64,000 bases of DNA from Paraburkholderia sp. Ac-20340 (GTDB lineage: Bacteria > Pseudomonadota > Gammaproteobacteria > Burkholderiales > Burkholderiaceae): positions 1 through 64,000 of the forward strand of contig NZ_JAAGPR010000021.1 in assembly GCF_017104965.1 (NCBI RefSeq), written 5' to 3'. The position numbers and the translations under genes were made by a program. Of this stretch, positions 42,816 to 51,782 are shown piece by piece (positions within the stretch are counted from its first letter, which is position 1; the number at the start of each line of letters is the position of its first letter). Below the pieces are notes generated by a model that saw only the letters and a program-made list of their open reading frames with translations, had not been told where the DNA came from and searched no databases.

Positions 42816-42834
42816 GATATTACCAGCGGTTATC
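42816..42834. promoter_or_regulatory. LysR-type binding site candidate
   Basis: GATATTACC-AGC-GGTTATC is an imperfect inverted repeat just upstream of the LysR start (42806) and before the divergent amidohydrolase. The placement fits autoregulation by a LysR-type protein. Confidence 0.4.
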
Positions 42835-42929
42835 GACATACGGATTTTTGCTTTTTTATTTTGACCGATCGTCCTTAGTCTGTTTCTCCAGAAGCCGTCG
42901 CCCGCACGGCCAGTCAAGAGAAACCAGAC

Positions 42930-44159
42930 ATGACGCAAGCCAACGCCATTCCGCACAGCCCTTCCCCCGCAACGGACGCCCCGCGCGCCGATCTCATCGA
43001 ACGCCTGCGCGAGCAGCGCGCGCCTTTTGTGCAGATTCGCCACGACATCCACGCCCACCCCGAACTGGGTTTCGCCGAGACGCGCACTGCCACGCTGGTC
43101 GCCGAAAAGCTCGCCGAATGGGGCTATGAAGTGACGACGGGCGTGGGCGGCACGGGCGTGGTCGGGCGTATCAAGCGCGGGACGTCGGCGCTCGCCATCG
43201 GCCTGCGTGCCGACATGGACGCGCTGCCGATCCAGGAAAGCACCGGCCTGCCCTACGCCAGCACGGTCGCGCAGACCATGCACGCCTGCGGCCACGACGG
43301 CCACACGGCGACGCTGCTGGCCGCCGCGCATCACCTCGCCACCGAAGCCGATTTCGACGGCACGCTCAACGTGATCTTCCAGCCCGCCGAAGAAGGTCTG
43401 GGCGGCGCCTCGCGCATGATCGCCGAAGGCCTGTTCGAGCGCTTTCCCTGCGATCAGGTGTTCGCGCTGCACAACGCCCCGGGCCTGCCGGTCGGTCATT
43501 TCGCGGTGCGCCACGGCTGCATGCTGGCGTCGTCGGATACGGTGACGATCACCGTGACCGGACGCGGCGCGCACGGCGCGATGCCGCAACTGGGCTGCGA
43601 CCCGGTCGTTGCGTCCGCAAGCATCGTGATGGCGCTGCAAAGCATCGTCGCGCGCAACGTGGAGCCGACGCGCGCCGCCGTGGTGACGGTCGGTGCGATC
43701 AACGCGGGCAAAGCCGGCAACGTGATTCCCGAAAGCTCCACGCTGCAGCTTTCCGTGCGTGCGCTCGACAGCGAAACGCGCAATCTGCTGGAGGCGCGTA
43801 TTCGCAGCATCGCCGAACTTCAGGCGCAGTCGTACGGCGCGAGCGCCACGGTCGATTACAAGGCGATTTCGCGCCCGCTCGTCAACGAACAGAAGGCGAC
43901 CGATCTGGCCATCGACGTCATGCACTCGCTGGTCGGCAAAAGCGGACTGACGATGATGCCCGACGCCGTGATGGGCAGCGAAGACTTCTCGTGGATGACC
44001 GAGAAGCTGCCCGGCTGCTACGTGCTGCTCGGCAACGGCGTGGGCAGCGTGGGCGGCTGCTCCGTCCACAACCCCGGCTACGACTTCAACGACGATGCGC
44101 TGCCTTATGGCGCGGCGTGGTTCGTCGCACTCGTGGAGCGCTATCTCCGCCAGGGCTGA
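42930..44159 (+). CDS. M20-family amidohydrolase (hippurate hydrolase-like)
   Basis: A 409-residue metallopeptidase-fold amidohydrolase. Motifs in order: IRHDIHAHPELGFAETRTA, IGLRADMDALPIQESTGLPYAS, MHACGHDGHTATLLAAAHHLA (metal Cys/His), VIFQPAEEGLGGASRMI (Glu), FALHNAPGLPVGHFAVR and SEDFSWMTEKLPGCYVLLGNG (late His/Glu area). Such enzymes split N-acyl amino acids, hippurate or N-acetyl compounds. First gene of a rightward group with a porin, a BON protein and an MHS carrier, suggesting uptake and hydrolysis of an N-acyl substrate. Confidence 0.9.
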   Translation: MTQANAIPHSPSPATDAPRADLIERLREQRAPFVQIRHDIHAHPELGFAETRTATLVAEKLAEWGYEVTTGVGGTGVVGRIKRGTSALAIGLRADMDALPIQESTGLPYASTVAQTMHACGHDGHTATLLAAAHHLATEADFDGTLNVIFQPAEEGLGGASRMIAEGLFERFPCDQVFALHNAPGLPVGHFAVRHGCMLASSDTVTITVTGRGAHGAMPQLGCDPVVASASIVMALQSIVARNVEPTRAAVVTVGAINAGKAGNVIPESSTLQLSVRALDSETRNLLEARIRSIAELQAQSYGASATVDYKAISRPLVNEQKATDLAIDVMHSLVGKSGLTMMPDAVMGSEDFSWMTEKLPGCYVLLGNGVGSVGGCSVHNPGYDFNDDALPYGAAWFVALVERYLRQG

Positions 44160-44236
44160 TCCACACGCTGCGCGCCCACTTCTCGCCTCGCGCGCCGCGC
44201 TCCCCGCAGTTTCTGACCAACCTAAAGAGTCTATAA

Positions 44237-45433
44237 ATGTCAGCAAGCAGCATCACGCCTCACACTATTGCGCGAGCCGCGCGTCTGGTTGCGTGCGCAA
44301 CCGTCATGGGCGGCGCTTCGATCGGCGCGCAGGCGCAGACGTCGAATCTGTTCCTCGAAGACTATTTTCAGGGCGTGCCTTACGCGACGACCGGCGCGTA
44401 TTCGCCGGGCGTGCGTCTGTATGGCGCGATCGACCAGTCGATCGGCTTCACGAAGGGCGCGCAGACGGCGTTTGTGCAGCAAAGCGGCGGGGAATGGACG
44501 TCGAAGATCGGTCTGTACGGCGTGGAAGATCTGGGCGGCGGCTATCGCGTGCGCTTCGACCTGGAAAACGGCTTCAATGCGGCCAATGGTCAATTGGGCA
44601 CGTCGAATACGATGTTTAATCGCGAGGCGTGGGTGAGCATCGGTTCGCAGAAAACCGGCGAACTGAAGTTCGGCTTGCAGGACGATGTGGGCGTGCCGCT
44701 CTTTATCGACGTGTTCGGCCAGGTGGGCACGGTATCGACGGTCGCGTATCTGACCGCGTGGACCTACGACCTCGGCCCGGGCGCGAGCTTCGAAGCGAGC
44801 CGTCTGTCGAATGCGATCAGCTATTCGTCGCCGTGGTTCGGGCCGCTCAATGCGCAGGTGGCGCTGGCGCTGCACGACAACAGTTCCAGTGCGCCGACCA
44901 TCGTCACACGCGCCGCCGCGCTGAATTACTTCGACGGCCATCTGTTCGGCACGCTCAGTTATATCGGCAATTACGGGCTCAATGCGCTGACAACCTCGCA
45001 GTATGTGCGCACCGATAACTTCGCCGCCGGTCTGCTTTATGACGCCGGACATTACGTGCTTTCGGCGGGCTACAGCTTTCTCGCGCCGCGCCTGGATGGC
45101 GACCGCGTGGCCTCGCTCTACACGCTGGGCGGGCTCTATCGCTATCAGCAGCGCAACGATTTTCGCGTGGAACTCGCGTATCGCGACGTGGCGGGCGCGG
45201 GCAGCCATTCGTATGGCGTGACGCTCGGCTATGACTACAACCTCTCGAAACGCACGGCTCTTTATGTGCGCGGCGCGCTGATTCACAACACGGGCACGAC
45301 GCCCACGTATGGCCGTTATCCGACCCAGCAACCGACCGTCGACAGCATCAGCAACAGCTATACGGGCGCGAACGGCACCGAGATGTACCAGTCGCCGCAT
45401 CTCGTGCTCGTGGGCATGTACCACAAGTTCTGA
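44237..45433 (+). CDS. OmpC-type outer-membrane porin
   Basis: A 398-residue porin. The signal peptide ends SIGAQA|QT. A less typical N-terminal extension (SNLFLEDYFQGVPYATTGAY) precedes the first strand, SPGVRLYGAIDQSIGFTKGA. GLYGVEDLGGGYRVRFDLEN, SNTMFNREAWVSIGSQ and a terminal Phe (LVLVGMYHKF) are clear. It lies 77 bases after the amidohydrolase and 33 before the BON gene, so it probably serves the same substrate. The N-terminal extension of about 30 residues is absent from the other porins here. Confidence 0.9.
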   Translation: MSASSITPHTIARAARLVACATVMGGASIGAQAQTSNLFLEDYFQGVPYATTGAYSPGVRLYGAIDQSIGFTKGAQTAFVQQSGGEWTSKIGLYGVEDLGGGYRVRFDLENGFNAANGQLGTSNTMFNREAWVSIGSQKTGELKFGLQDDVGVPLFIDVFGQVGTVSTVAYLTAWTYDLGPGASFEASRLSNAISYSSPWFGPLNAQVALALHDNSSSAPTIVTRAAALNYFDGHLFGTLSYIGNYGLNALTTSQYVRTDNFAAGLLYDAGHYVLSAGYSFLAPRLDGDRVASLYTLGGLYRYQQRNDFRVELAYRDVAGAGSHSYGVTLGYDYNLSKRTALYVRGALIHNTGTTPTYGRYPTQQPTVDSISNSYTGANGTEMYQSPHLVLVGMYHKF

Positions 45434-45466
45434 CCAGTTCTGAACAACAGACCGAGGAGAAACAGG

Positions 45467-45865
45467 ATGAGGATCACCGTGAATTCGCCCAAAACGTTGC
45501 GCTTTCTGGTTGCCGCGTTTTGCGTGGCTGGCGGCGCGGCCGCTCATGCGCAAGGCGGCAGCGACGCCAGCGCCGTGCCGGGCGCGCAACACGCCACGCC
45601 CGCCGTGGCGCCATCGTCCGGCGCGGATCGCGCGCTGGCCGCCAACGTGCGCCACGCGCTCAAGGCGGCGCGCAAACAAGGCCTGAAATCGAGCTTTATT
45701 CGCGTGCGCGCGCATGACGGCGTGGTCACGCTTGCGGGCGTAGTCGCCAGCGCGCAGCAGATCGAGCTGGCCACGTCGGTCGCGCAAGGCGTGAACGGCG
45801 TGCGCTCGGTCAACGCGGCCAAACTCGTGATTCGCGACGATGAAGGCATCAAGGGCAGTCAGTAA
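45467..45865 (+). CDS. Exported BON-domain protein
   Basis: A 132-residue periplasmic protein with a signal peptide (FLVAAFCVAGGAAAHA|QG) and one BON domain: ALAANVRHALKAARKQGLKSS, then IRVRAHDGVVTLAGVVASAQQIELA and VNGVRSVNAAKLVI. BON domains bind membranes or peptidoglycan and usually occur in pairs in OsmY-like stress proteins. A lone BON gene inside a transport group is unusual. Start ATG 45467 after GAGGAGAAACAG. The role in this group is unknown; periplasmic stabilisation of the porin is one guess. Confidence 0.85.
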   Translation: MRITVNSPKTLRFLVAAFCVAGGAAAHAQGGSDASAVPGAQHATPAVAPSSGADRALAANVRHALKAARKQGLKSSFIRVRAHDGVVTLAGVVASAQQIELATSVAQGVNGVRSVNAAKLVIRDDEGIKGSQ

Positions 45866-45965
45866 GTCTGCATTGCGCCGTGTTGTGTCGCGCACGCAAG
45901 GCGGTACACGCCGCCTTGCACACGCGTGGGCGCATCAAAAGCTCTATGGAAACCGGGGTATCCGC

Positions 45966-47270
45966 ATGAACGTCGTACACGAACGCGCAGCAGCACAGGG
46001 CGCACCGCTCGCACGCACGAGCCGCACGATGGTGCTGGCCGCCGCGCTCGGCAACGGTCTGGAGTTCTTCGACTTCACCGTTTATAGCTTCTTTTCGGCG
46101 CTGATCGGCCAGTTGTTCTTTCCGGCGCACGATGCGCTTGCGTCGCTGATGATGTCGCTGGCGACCTTCGGCGTGGGCTTCGTGGTGCGTCCGCTGGGCG
46201 GCGTGCTGATCGGCGCTTATGCGGATCGTGCGGGACGCAAGCCCGCGTTGATTCTCACGGTGTTGCTGATGGCGCTGGGCACCGGCTTGATCGGGCTTGC
46301 GCCTACGTATGCGCAGATCGGCATGATTGCGCCCGCGTTGATCGTGCTCGGGCGTCTGCTGCAAGGGTTTTCGGCGGGCGGCGAAGTGGGCGCGGCCACT
46401 ACGCTGCTGATGGAAGCGGGCCGCGAAGGCAAGCGTGGCGCGCTGGTGAGCTGGCAGATGGCGAGCCAGGGCGGCGCGGCGCTGGCGGGCGCGCTGATCG
46501 CGTTGCTGCTGTCGAAATCGCTTTCGCACGAGCAACTGGTTTCGTGGGGCTGGCGCGTGCCGTTTCTGATCGGCCTGGCCATCGGCCCGGTGGGATTCTT
46601 CCTGCGTGCGCGGCTGGACGATACCTTGCCTGCGCATTTACCGGCTCAGGCCGCGCATCACGCCGGGCCTGTGCAACGCAGGTTGCCGTTGCGCCTGATC
46701 GTGGCGGGCACGATGCTGGTGATCGGCGGCACGGGCACGATGTACACGATTGTGTTCTTTCTGCCGGCGTTTCTCGCGCTTACGCTGCATATGCCCACTG
46801 CGGCTGCATCGGCAAGCGGTTGTGCTGCAGGGCTCGTCCTGCTGATTGGTTCGCCGTTCGCGGGCAAGCTGGCGGACCGTTTGCCGCGTCGCAAGCCGTT
46901 GCTGGCGATGGCTTCCGTGGTGTCGCTTGCCCTGCTCTTTCCTGCGTTCGCAGCGATTGCCGCGTGGCCGACAGTGGGCACGGTGCTGATCGTGGCGATC
47001 GTGTTGATCGGCTTGATGACGCTGACAAGCCCCGCGGGTTTCCTGATGATTCTCGAAGCGCTGCGCCCCGAAGTGCGCGCGACGTCGCTCGGCATTATCT
47101 ATGCCGTTGGCGTGACGTTGTTTGGCGGCTTTGCGCAGCTTGCGGTCGGCGCGTTGTGGCGCGCGACCGGGAGTTTCTATGCGCCTGCCTGGTATGTGCT
47201 GGGGTGCGGGGTGGTGAGTTTGATTGGACTTGCGCTGTTTCAGGAAAAGGCGAACGACGCCCGCGAGTGA
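45966..47270 (+). CDS. MFS transporter, MHS (metabolite:H+ symporter) family
   Basis: A 434-residue carrier with 12 helices. GNGLEFFDFTVYSFFSALIGQLFFP and FVVRPLGGVLIGAYADRAGRKPAL are the classic MHS signatures. LLQGFSAGGEVGAATTLLMEAG, and SKSLSHEQLVSWGWRVPFLIGLAIGPVG in the middle, are also MHS-like. Likely imports organic acids or amino-acid-like compounds with protons. Start ATG 45966, about 100 bases after the BON gene, with a weak ribosome site. It ends 19 bases before the convergent XRE gene. Confidence 0.9.
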   Translation: MNVVHERAAAQGAPLARTSRTMVLAAALGNGLEFFDFTVYSFFSALIGQLFFPAHDALASLMMSLATFGVGFVVRPLGGVLIGAYADRAGRKPALILTVLLMALGTGLIGLAPTYAQIGMIAPALIVLGRLLQGFSAGGEVGAATTLLMEAGREGKRGALVSWQMASQGGAALAGALIALLLSKSLSHEQLVSWGWRVPFLIGLAIGPVGFFLRARLDDTLPAHLPAQAAHHAGPVQRRLPLRLIVAGTMLVIGGTGTMYTIVFFLPAFLALTLHMPTAAASASGCAAGLVLLIGSPFAGKLADRLPRRKPLLAMASVVSLALLFPAFAAIAAWPTVGTVLIVAIVLIGLMTLTSPAGFLMILEALRPEVRATSLGIIYAVGVTLFGGFAQLAVGALWRATGSFYAPAWYVLGCGVVSLIGLALFQEKANDARE

Positions 47271-47289
47271 TGACGCGTTACCGCGCCGC

Positions 47290-47568
47290 TCAACGCACCG
47301 TTCGCGCGCGGCTCGATGCCGAAACGGGACTGAGTTGCCTCACAGTCCCGGCTTCCTGATTGCGGAACAGTTCCAGCAGGTGCGCGACCGACACGCCCAG
47401 TACTGAGGCAATATCCCCCAAGGTCACGAGCGATGGATAAGCGCATCCGCGCTCGACCTTCGATAGAAATCCACTGGAAATACCGGCCGCGCGCGCCGTT
47501 TCACCCAGAGTGCGACCCAACCGGTTCCGCAGGGCGCGGATTTCCCGACCTACTTCAAGCATTGACAT
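47290..47568 (-). CDS. Small XRE-family regulator
   Basis: A 92-residue protein with a Cro/C1-type helix-turn-helix: IRALRNRLGRTLGETARAAG, then ISSGFLSKVERGCAYPSLVTL and DIASVLGVSVAHLLELF. No sensor domain is attached; the C-terminal 20 residues are polar. Many relatives of this length have a C-terminal cupin, which is missing here. ATG 47568 follows GAGGG. It is convergent with the MHS gene, and targets cannot be inferred. Confidence 0.85.
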   Translation of the reverse strand: MSMLEVGREIRALRNRLGRTLGETARAAGISSGFLSKVERGCAYPSLVTLGDIASVLGVSVAHLLELFRNQEAGTVRQLSPVSASSRARTVR

Positions 47569-47792
47569 AATTACCGTGCCCTCGAATGCATTTGTGCATG
47601 GGCGGGCAATGTAGGGCATGAAACTTATGTCGCGCTTAAGCGCCTGGTTTTTACGCGGTCTGGAATAGAAGAATGTTGCGTCAGCAACCGATCAGCCTGA
47701 GAGCAACACAGACAAAAAAAGGGGCGCCAATCAAAGCCTCAGGAACACGAAATGCGCGAATAAGCGGGTTTCAACCACCGGAGCGCATGACC

Positions 47793-48011
47793 ATGTCTCA
47801 TCGACTCAAAACAGGCGACCGCGTTACATGGAACACCCCGCAAGGGATGACGACAGGCACCGTAGTTCGCCGGATTATCCGCGATACGGAACTGGACGGT
47901 CATGCTGTCGCCGCATCGAAGGAAGACCCGCATTACGAGGTAGAAAGTGAAAAAAGCGGTGACCACGCCGTCCATCGCGGCGAGGCATTGGAAAAGGTGC
48001 ACAAGCACTGA
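47793..48011 (+). CDS. DUF2945 (Tudor-like, HVA1) small protein
   Basis: A 72-residue protein of the DUF2945 family: LKTGDRVTWNTPQGMTTGTV, then DTELDGHAVAASKEDPHYEVESEKSG and HRGEALEKV. This small SH3/Tudor-like beta domain is common in bacteria and fungi, and its role is not known. ATG 47793 is preferred over 47787 because GGAG lies about 9 bases upstream. It stands alone. The next gene (leftward) ends at 48082, so the two are convergent. Confidence 0.85.
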   Translation: MSHRLKTGDRVTWNTPQGMTTGTVVRRIIRDTELDGHAVAASKEDPHYEVESEKSGDHAVHRGEALEKVHKH

Positions 48012-48081
48012 CTTTCGCATGCAACTGGCGCGCCTGATCAGGCGCGCTGCTGCCGCTGCGCGAGTCACGCTCAACCGCCCT

Positions 48082-48804
48082 TCACCGCGCGTCGTGACGC
48101 GCATCCTGCTGGCTGGCCCGCGCAGCCTCTTCCATCGCGCGTGCGTTCTTTTTACTCTCGCGCGTATGAAATACTGGCAAACGCCAGCCGAAATACAGCG
48201 AAGCCAGCCGCAGCGTCACGCACCCCACCGTCGCCACCCACGGCGTCCAGAACGTCGACCAGTCCATGTAGGTCAGCCCAACCTGCAGCGCCGCGCCCAG
48301 CAGCGCCGCCGACGCATAAATCTCGCGCTCCAGAATAGCCGGCACGCGCGACAGCAGAATATCGCGCAGCACGCCACCGCCCACCGCGCTCACCATGCCG
48401 AGCACGATGGCGGTTTCCGCGCTATCGGTCCAGATCCACGCCTTCTGCGCGCCCGCCACGGCGAATAGCCCGAGGCCGATCGCATCGAAGAAAAGCACCG
48501 GATGACGCAGCCGCCGTACCTGCGGATAAGCGAAGATCGTCATCACCGCCGCCACCACGGTCACGGCCATATACGCCCAGTTCGACAGCCCCGCCGGCGG
48601 AATCGCGCCGATAGAAACATCGCGCAGAATGCCGCCGCCGCACGCCACCATAAACGTGACGACGAGGATGCCGAACAGGTCCAGCCGACGCTGCCGCGCC
48701 GCCACTGCGCCCGAAATCGCAAACGCAAACGTGCCGATCAGATCGAGCGCCGTGTACGCCGTATGGGCGTTCATATGCGCGCTGACGTGCGCGCCCAAAG
48801 CCAT
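48082..48804 (-). CDS. TRIC-like / UPF0126 membrane protein
   Basis: A 240-residue protein of the UPF0126 (TRIC channel) family. Two repeats of three helices are visible: LIGTFAFAISGAVAARQRRLDLFG with GGGILRDV, and ffDAIGLGLFAVAGAQKAW with GGGVLRDILL. The paired GGG(I/V)LRD motifs are the family's signature. Bacterial members behave as cation channels. ATG 48804 has GAGGCAG upstream and lies just after the M20 gene stop; MNAHTAY at 48774 is an alternative start. Probably co-transcribed with the M20 gene. Confidence 0.87.
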   Translation of the reverse strand: MALGAHVSAHMNAHTAYTALDLIGTFAFAISGAVAARQRRLDLFGILVVTFMVACGGGILRDVSIGAIPPAGLSNWAYMAVTVVAAVMTIFAYPQVRRLRHPVLFFDAIGLGLFAVAGAQKAWIWTDSAETAIVLGMVSAVGGGVLRDILLSRVPAILEREIYASAALLGAALQVGLTYMDWSTFWTPWVATVGCVTLRLASLYFGWRLPVFHTRESKKNARAMEEAARASQQDARHDAR

Positions 48805-48806
48805 GC

Positions 48807-50096
48807 TCACGCTGCCTCGCTGATGGGTTCGTCGAGCGCCGCGCCGAGGCTCAGCCATGCGCCCGCGGCGCAGAGCATCGCTTCGAGACCGGTGCGCAAC
48901 GTCGGGTCGATAACCGGCGCGAACAGCGGCGAATGATTGCTCGGCAATTGATTGATTTTCTTTTCCGCGCGCGCTTTTTCAAACACGGCACGTTCCGTCC
49001 CGCCAATAAACCAGAACGCGTACGGCACGCCCCATTCGCGGCCGAACACGCTGAAATCTTCGCTGGCTGCGGCCGGCTGCGTTTCATAGGCCTGGTCGCC
49101 GAAGCGCGCTTCGAATGCGGCACGCAGACGTTCCGTGGTGGCGTCGTCGTTGACGGTCAGCGGATAGCTGGAAAGCGTGGTGAATTCCGGTTCGCGCGGC
49201 GCGTTGGAGGCCGTGCATTCCGCGCAGCAGATGCGGCGGATCGCACCGAGCATGTATTCGCGCACGTCTTCGTCGTAGGTTCGCACGTTGAGCTTGAGCG
49301 TGGCATCGTCGGGAATGATGTTTTCCTTGGTGCCCGCCTGCAGGCTGCCGATCGTCAGCACGGCGCTGTCGCGCGGCGAAATCTCGCGCGAGACGATGGT
49401 CTGCAGACGCAGCGTCGTGGAAGCCGCCATGATGACCGGATCGATCGAGGTCTGCGGTTGCGAGCCGTGCGAACCGCGCCCGAACAGCTTGACCTTGAGG
49501 CTGTCGCCGGCCGAAAGAATCGTGCCGCTGCGATAGCCCACCGTGCCCGCCGCGCCCACCATCACGTGCTGGCCGAGAATCACGTCCGGCTTCGGAAAGC
49601 GCGTGATCATGCCGTCGTCGACCATGCTGCGCGCGCCGCGCCCCACTTCCTCGCCGGGCTGGAATACGGCCATCAGCGTGCCGCCCCACGCGCCGCGATG
49701 TTCGGCCATCAGACGCGCGGCGCCCAGCAGCCAGGTCACGTGCATATCGTGGCCGCAGCTATGCGCGACGCCCACCTGCACGCCGTCCTCGTCCTTCGCG
49801 ACAACCTTGCTCGCATACGGCAGGCCGGTGGCTTCGGCCATCGGCAGCGCGTCCATGTCGGCGCGCAGCATCACGACCGGACCTTCGCCATTGCGCAGGA
49901 TCGCCACCACGCCGGTCACGCCCACTTCTCGCGTGACTTCGTAGCCGAGCTTTTCCATATAGTCGGCGACGATTTTCGCGGTGCGGAATTCCTGCATCGA
50001 AAGTTCGGGATGCTCGTGCAGATCCTTATAGATCGTTTCGAGTTCGGGCAGCAGCGCGCCGACAAAAGGCGCAAGTGTTTCGATCAGATTAGCCAT
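48807..50096 (-). CDS. M20-family amidohydrolase (second copy)
   Basis: A 429-residue amidohydrolase related to, but distinct from, the one at 42930. Motifs: IYKDLHEHPELSMQEFRTA, VMLRADMDALPMAEATGLPYAS, VAHSCGHDMHVTWLLGAARLM, AVFQPGEEVGRGARSMVDDG, PKPDVILGQHVMVG and PAAASEDFSVFG. Likely hydrolyses N-acyl amino acids or similar amides in the cytoplasm. ATG 50096, downstream of the MarR gene by about 60 bases, so MarR and the hydrolase may share a unit. The following TRIC gene starts just beyond its stop. Confidence 0.9.
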   Translation of the reverse strand: MANLIETLAPFVGALLPELETIYKDLHEHPELSMQEFRTAKIVADYMEKLGYEVTREVGVTGVVAILRNGEGPVVMLRADMDALPMAEATGLPYASKVVAKDEDGVQVGVAHSCGHDMHVTWLLGAARLMAEHRGAWGGTLMAVFQPGEEVGRGARSMVDDGMITRFPKPDVILGQHVMVGAAGTVGYRSGTILSAGDSLKVKLFGRGSHGSQPQTSIDPVIMAASTTLRLQTIVSREISPRDSAVLTIGSLQAGTKENIIPDDATLKLNVRTYDEDVREYMLGAIRRICCAECTASNAPREPEFTTLSSYPLTVNDDATTERLRAAFEARFGDQAYETQPAAASEDFSVFGREWGVPYAFWFIGGTERAVFEKARAEKKINQLPSNHSPLFAPVIDPTLRTGLEAMLCAAGAWLSLGAALDEPISEAA

Positions 50097-50155
50097 CGAT
50101 AACTCCTGGAAAATGGGGGAACGCGCGAAGGCGCGATTCAGGTCGTGCGTTCAGG

Positions 50156-50608
50156 TCAGGCAGCGCCATCGAGCAAGCTGTCCGAAAGCTTTTCGAGCAG
50201 GCGGTCGAGCGTCTTGCGTTCGTTCGCGCTCAACGCGGCGGCCAGTTCGACTTCCAGCGCTTCGCCAACTCGCGCCGATGCCCGGGCGATCTCGACGCCT
50301 TCCGGCGTGCCGCTCAAGGCGATACTGCGACGGTCATCGGCATGGGTATCGCGGGCGATCAGGCCGCGCGATTCCAGTTCGGCGAGCGTTTTCGACAGTA
50401 ACGTTTTTTCGATCAGCGCGCGCTGAGAAACGGCTTTGGGCGTAATGCCCGCTTCCGCGCAGACGAGCCGCAACACGCGCAGCGCGCGCACGTCCAGGCT
50501 CCAGCGCTCGCGGTAAATCGCGTTGGCGCGCTCGCTGAGCAGCGCGCTCGCGAGATCGAGCCTGAAGGTGAGAAAACCGGGACGTCCTGGATGAGAACCT
50601 GAAGCCAA
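50156..50608 (-). CDS. MarR-family regulator
   Basis: A 150-residue winged-helix regulator. LSERANAIYRERWSLDVRALRVLRLV opens the DNA-binding core. GITPKAVSQRALIEKTLLSKTLAELESRGLIARD is the helix-turn-helix, and THADDRRSIALSGTPEGVEI is the wing. No ATG is available at the right place. TTG at 50608 has AGGAG at a good distance; TTG 50614 lies only 1 base after it. It is divergent from the BenM/CatM-like LysR and just upstream of the M20 gene, which is its most likely target. Confidence 0.85.
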   Translation of the reverse strand: MASGSHPGRPGFLTFRLDLASALLSERANAIYRERWSLDVRALRVLRLVCAEAGITPKAVSQRALIEKTLLSKTLAELESRGLIARDTHADDRRSIALSGTPEGVEIARASARVGEALEVELAAALSANERKTLDRLLEKLSDSLLDGAA

Positions 50609-50822
50609 GCGCAAACTCCTGACGGTGATGCCGGGCGGCAGTCATGCACAACGCGTGCTGAACCCGGCGACGCATCGGAGTATAGACAACTAGTTGAAAA
50701 TTTCAACTATTATTGGGATGGATGGCGGTGTTGTCGGCACGGCGCGCAACATGCCTGCCAAGTATAATGAGATGCCGTTTTGGCACCCTTTCTCCACAGA
50801 TCGATATCCCAGAGGTTGGAAC

Positions 50823-51761
50823 ATGGAGTTGCGCCATCTTCGCTATTTTGTAGCGGTCGCCGAAGAACGCAGCTTCACGCGCGCCGCGCAGCGCCTGCAT
50901 ATTGCGCAGCCGCCTTTGAGCCGGCAGATCCAGCAACTCGAAGAGATTCTGGGCGTGCAGCTTTTCGAGCGCAATTCGCGCCCGCTCAAGCTCACCGATA
51001 CCGGGCGTTTTTTCTATCAGCACGCTTCGCAACTGCTTGCGCAAACCGCCGAGCTTGAATCGATGACGCGCCGCGTCGGCAAGATCGAGCGCAATCTTTC
51101 GGTGGGTTTTGTGGGCTCGACGCTTTACGGCATGCTGCCCAAGATCATCCGCCGCTATCGCCAGCAGCATGCCGAAGTCGAATTGAGCCTCAATGAAATG
51201 TCCACGATGGACCAGATCAAGGCGCTCAAGGAAGGCCGTATCGATGTGGGTTTCGGACGTATCCGGCTGGACGATCCGAGTGTGCGCCGCGTCGTGCTGC
51301 GCGAGGAACGCATGATCGTGGCGCTGCCGCAAGGCCACGTGCTGGGCGATAGCAAAACCGTGCTGTCGCTGCACGATCTGCTCAATGAAACGCTGATTAT
51401 TTTCCCGAAGTCGCCGCGCCCGAGTTACGCGGACCAGGTGCTGGCCGCCTTTCACGACCGCGCGCTCAAACCCGCCCGCGTGCTGGAAACGCGTGAATTG
51501 CAGGTTGCGCTGGGGCTCGTCGCCGCGGGCGAAGGCATTTCGATCGTGCCGAAAAGCGTCTACGGCCTTAAACGCGACGATGTGGTCTACAAGGATCTGG
51601 ACGACGCCAACCTGGTTTCGCCGATCATCATGAGCATGCGCATGCTCGACGAATCCGAGGATCTTCAGCGCATGCTGCAACTGATTTACGACCTCTACGA
51701 CGAGCAAGGCATGGAATATCTCACGCCGACCGATCGGGAACCGCGTGCAAATAAAGGTTGA
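50823..51761 (+). CDS. benM: LysR-family regulator of benzoate/catechol genes (BenM/CatM/CatR-like)
   Basis: A 312-residue LysR-type regulator with MELRHLRYFVAVAEERSFTRAA, then LHIAQPPLSRQIQQLEEILG and LFERNSRPLKLT, the exact wording of the BenM/CatM subgroup. The effector domain contains LSVGFVGSTLYGMLPKIIR, RIDVGFGRI and VAAGEGISIVPKSV. This group binds muconate and/or benzoate and activates ATAC-N7-GTAT promoters; such a site lies before catB at 58141-58155. It is convergent with benD (21 bases apart), so it is at the 3' end of the operon it probably controls. The name is by family; ligand not proven. Confidence 0.88.
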   Translation: MELRHLRYFVAVAEERSFTRAAQRLHIAQPPLSRQIQQLEEILGVQLFERNSRPLKLTDTGRFFYQHASQLLAQTAELESMTRRVGKIERNLSVGFVGSTLYGMLPKIIRRYRQQHAEVELSLNEMSTMDQIKALKEGRIDVGFGRIRLDDPSVRRVVLREERMIVALPQGHVLGDSKTVLSLHDLLNETLIIFPKSPRPSYADQVLAAFHDRALKPARVLETRELQVALGLVAAGEGISIVPKSVYGLKRDDVVYKDLDDANLVSPIIMSMRMLDESEDLQRMLQLIYDLYDEQGMEYLTPTDREPRANKG

Positions 51762-51782
51762 TTGGGCGATTCAACCGACGAT

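Noticed and set aside
42807..44246. N-terminal extension of the LysR gene to 790 residues
   Set aside because: The extension is antisense to the M20 amidohydrolase. LysR proteins begin with the winged helix, which starts at 42806.
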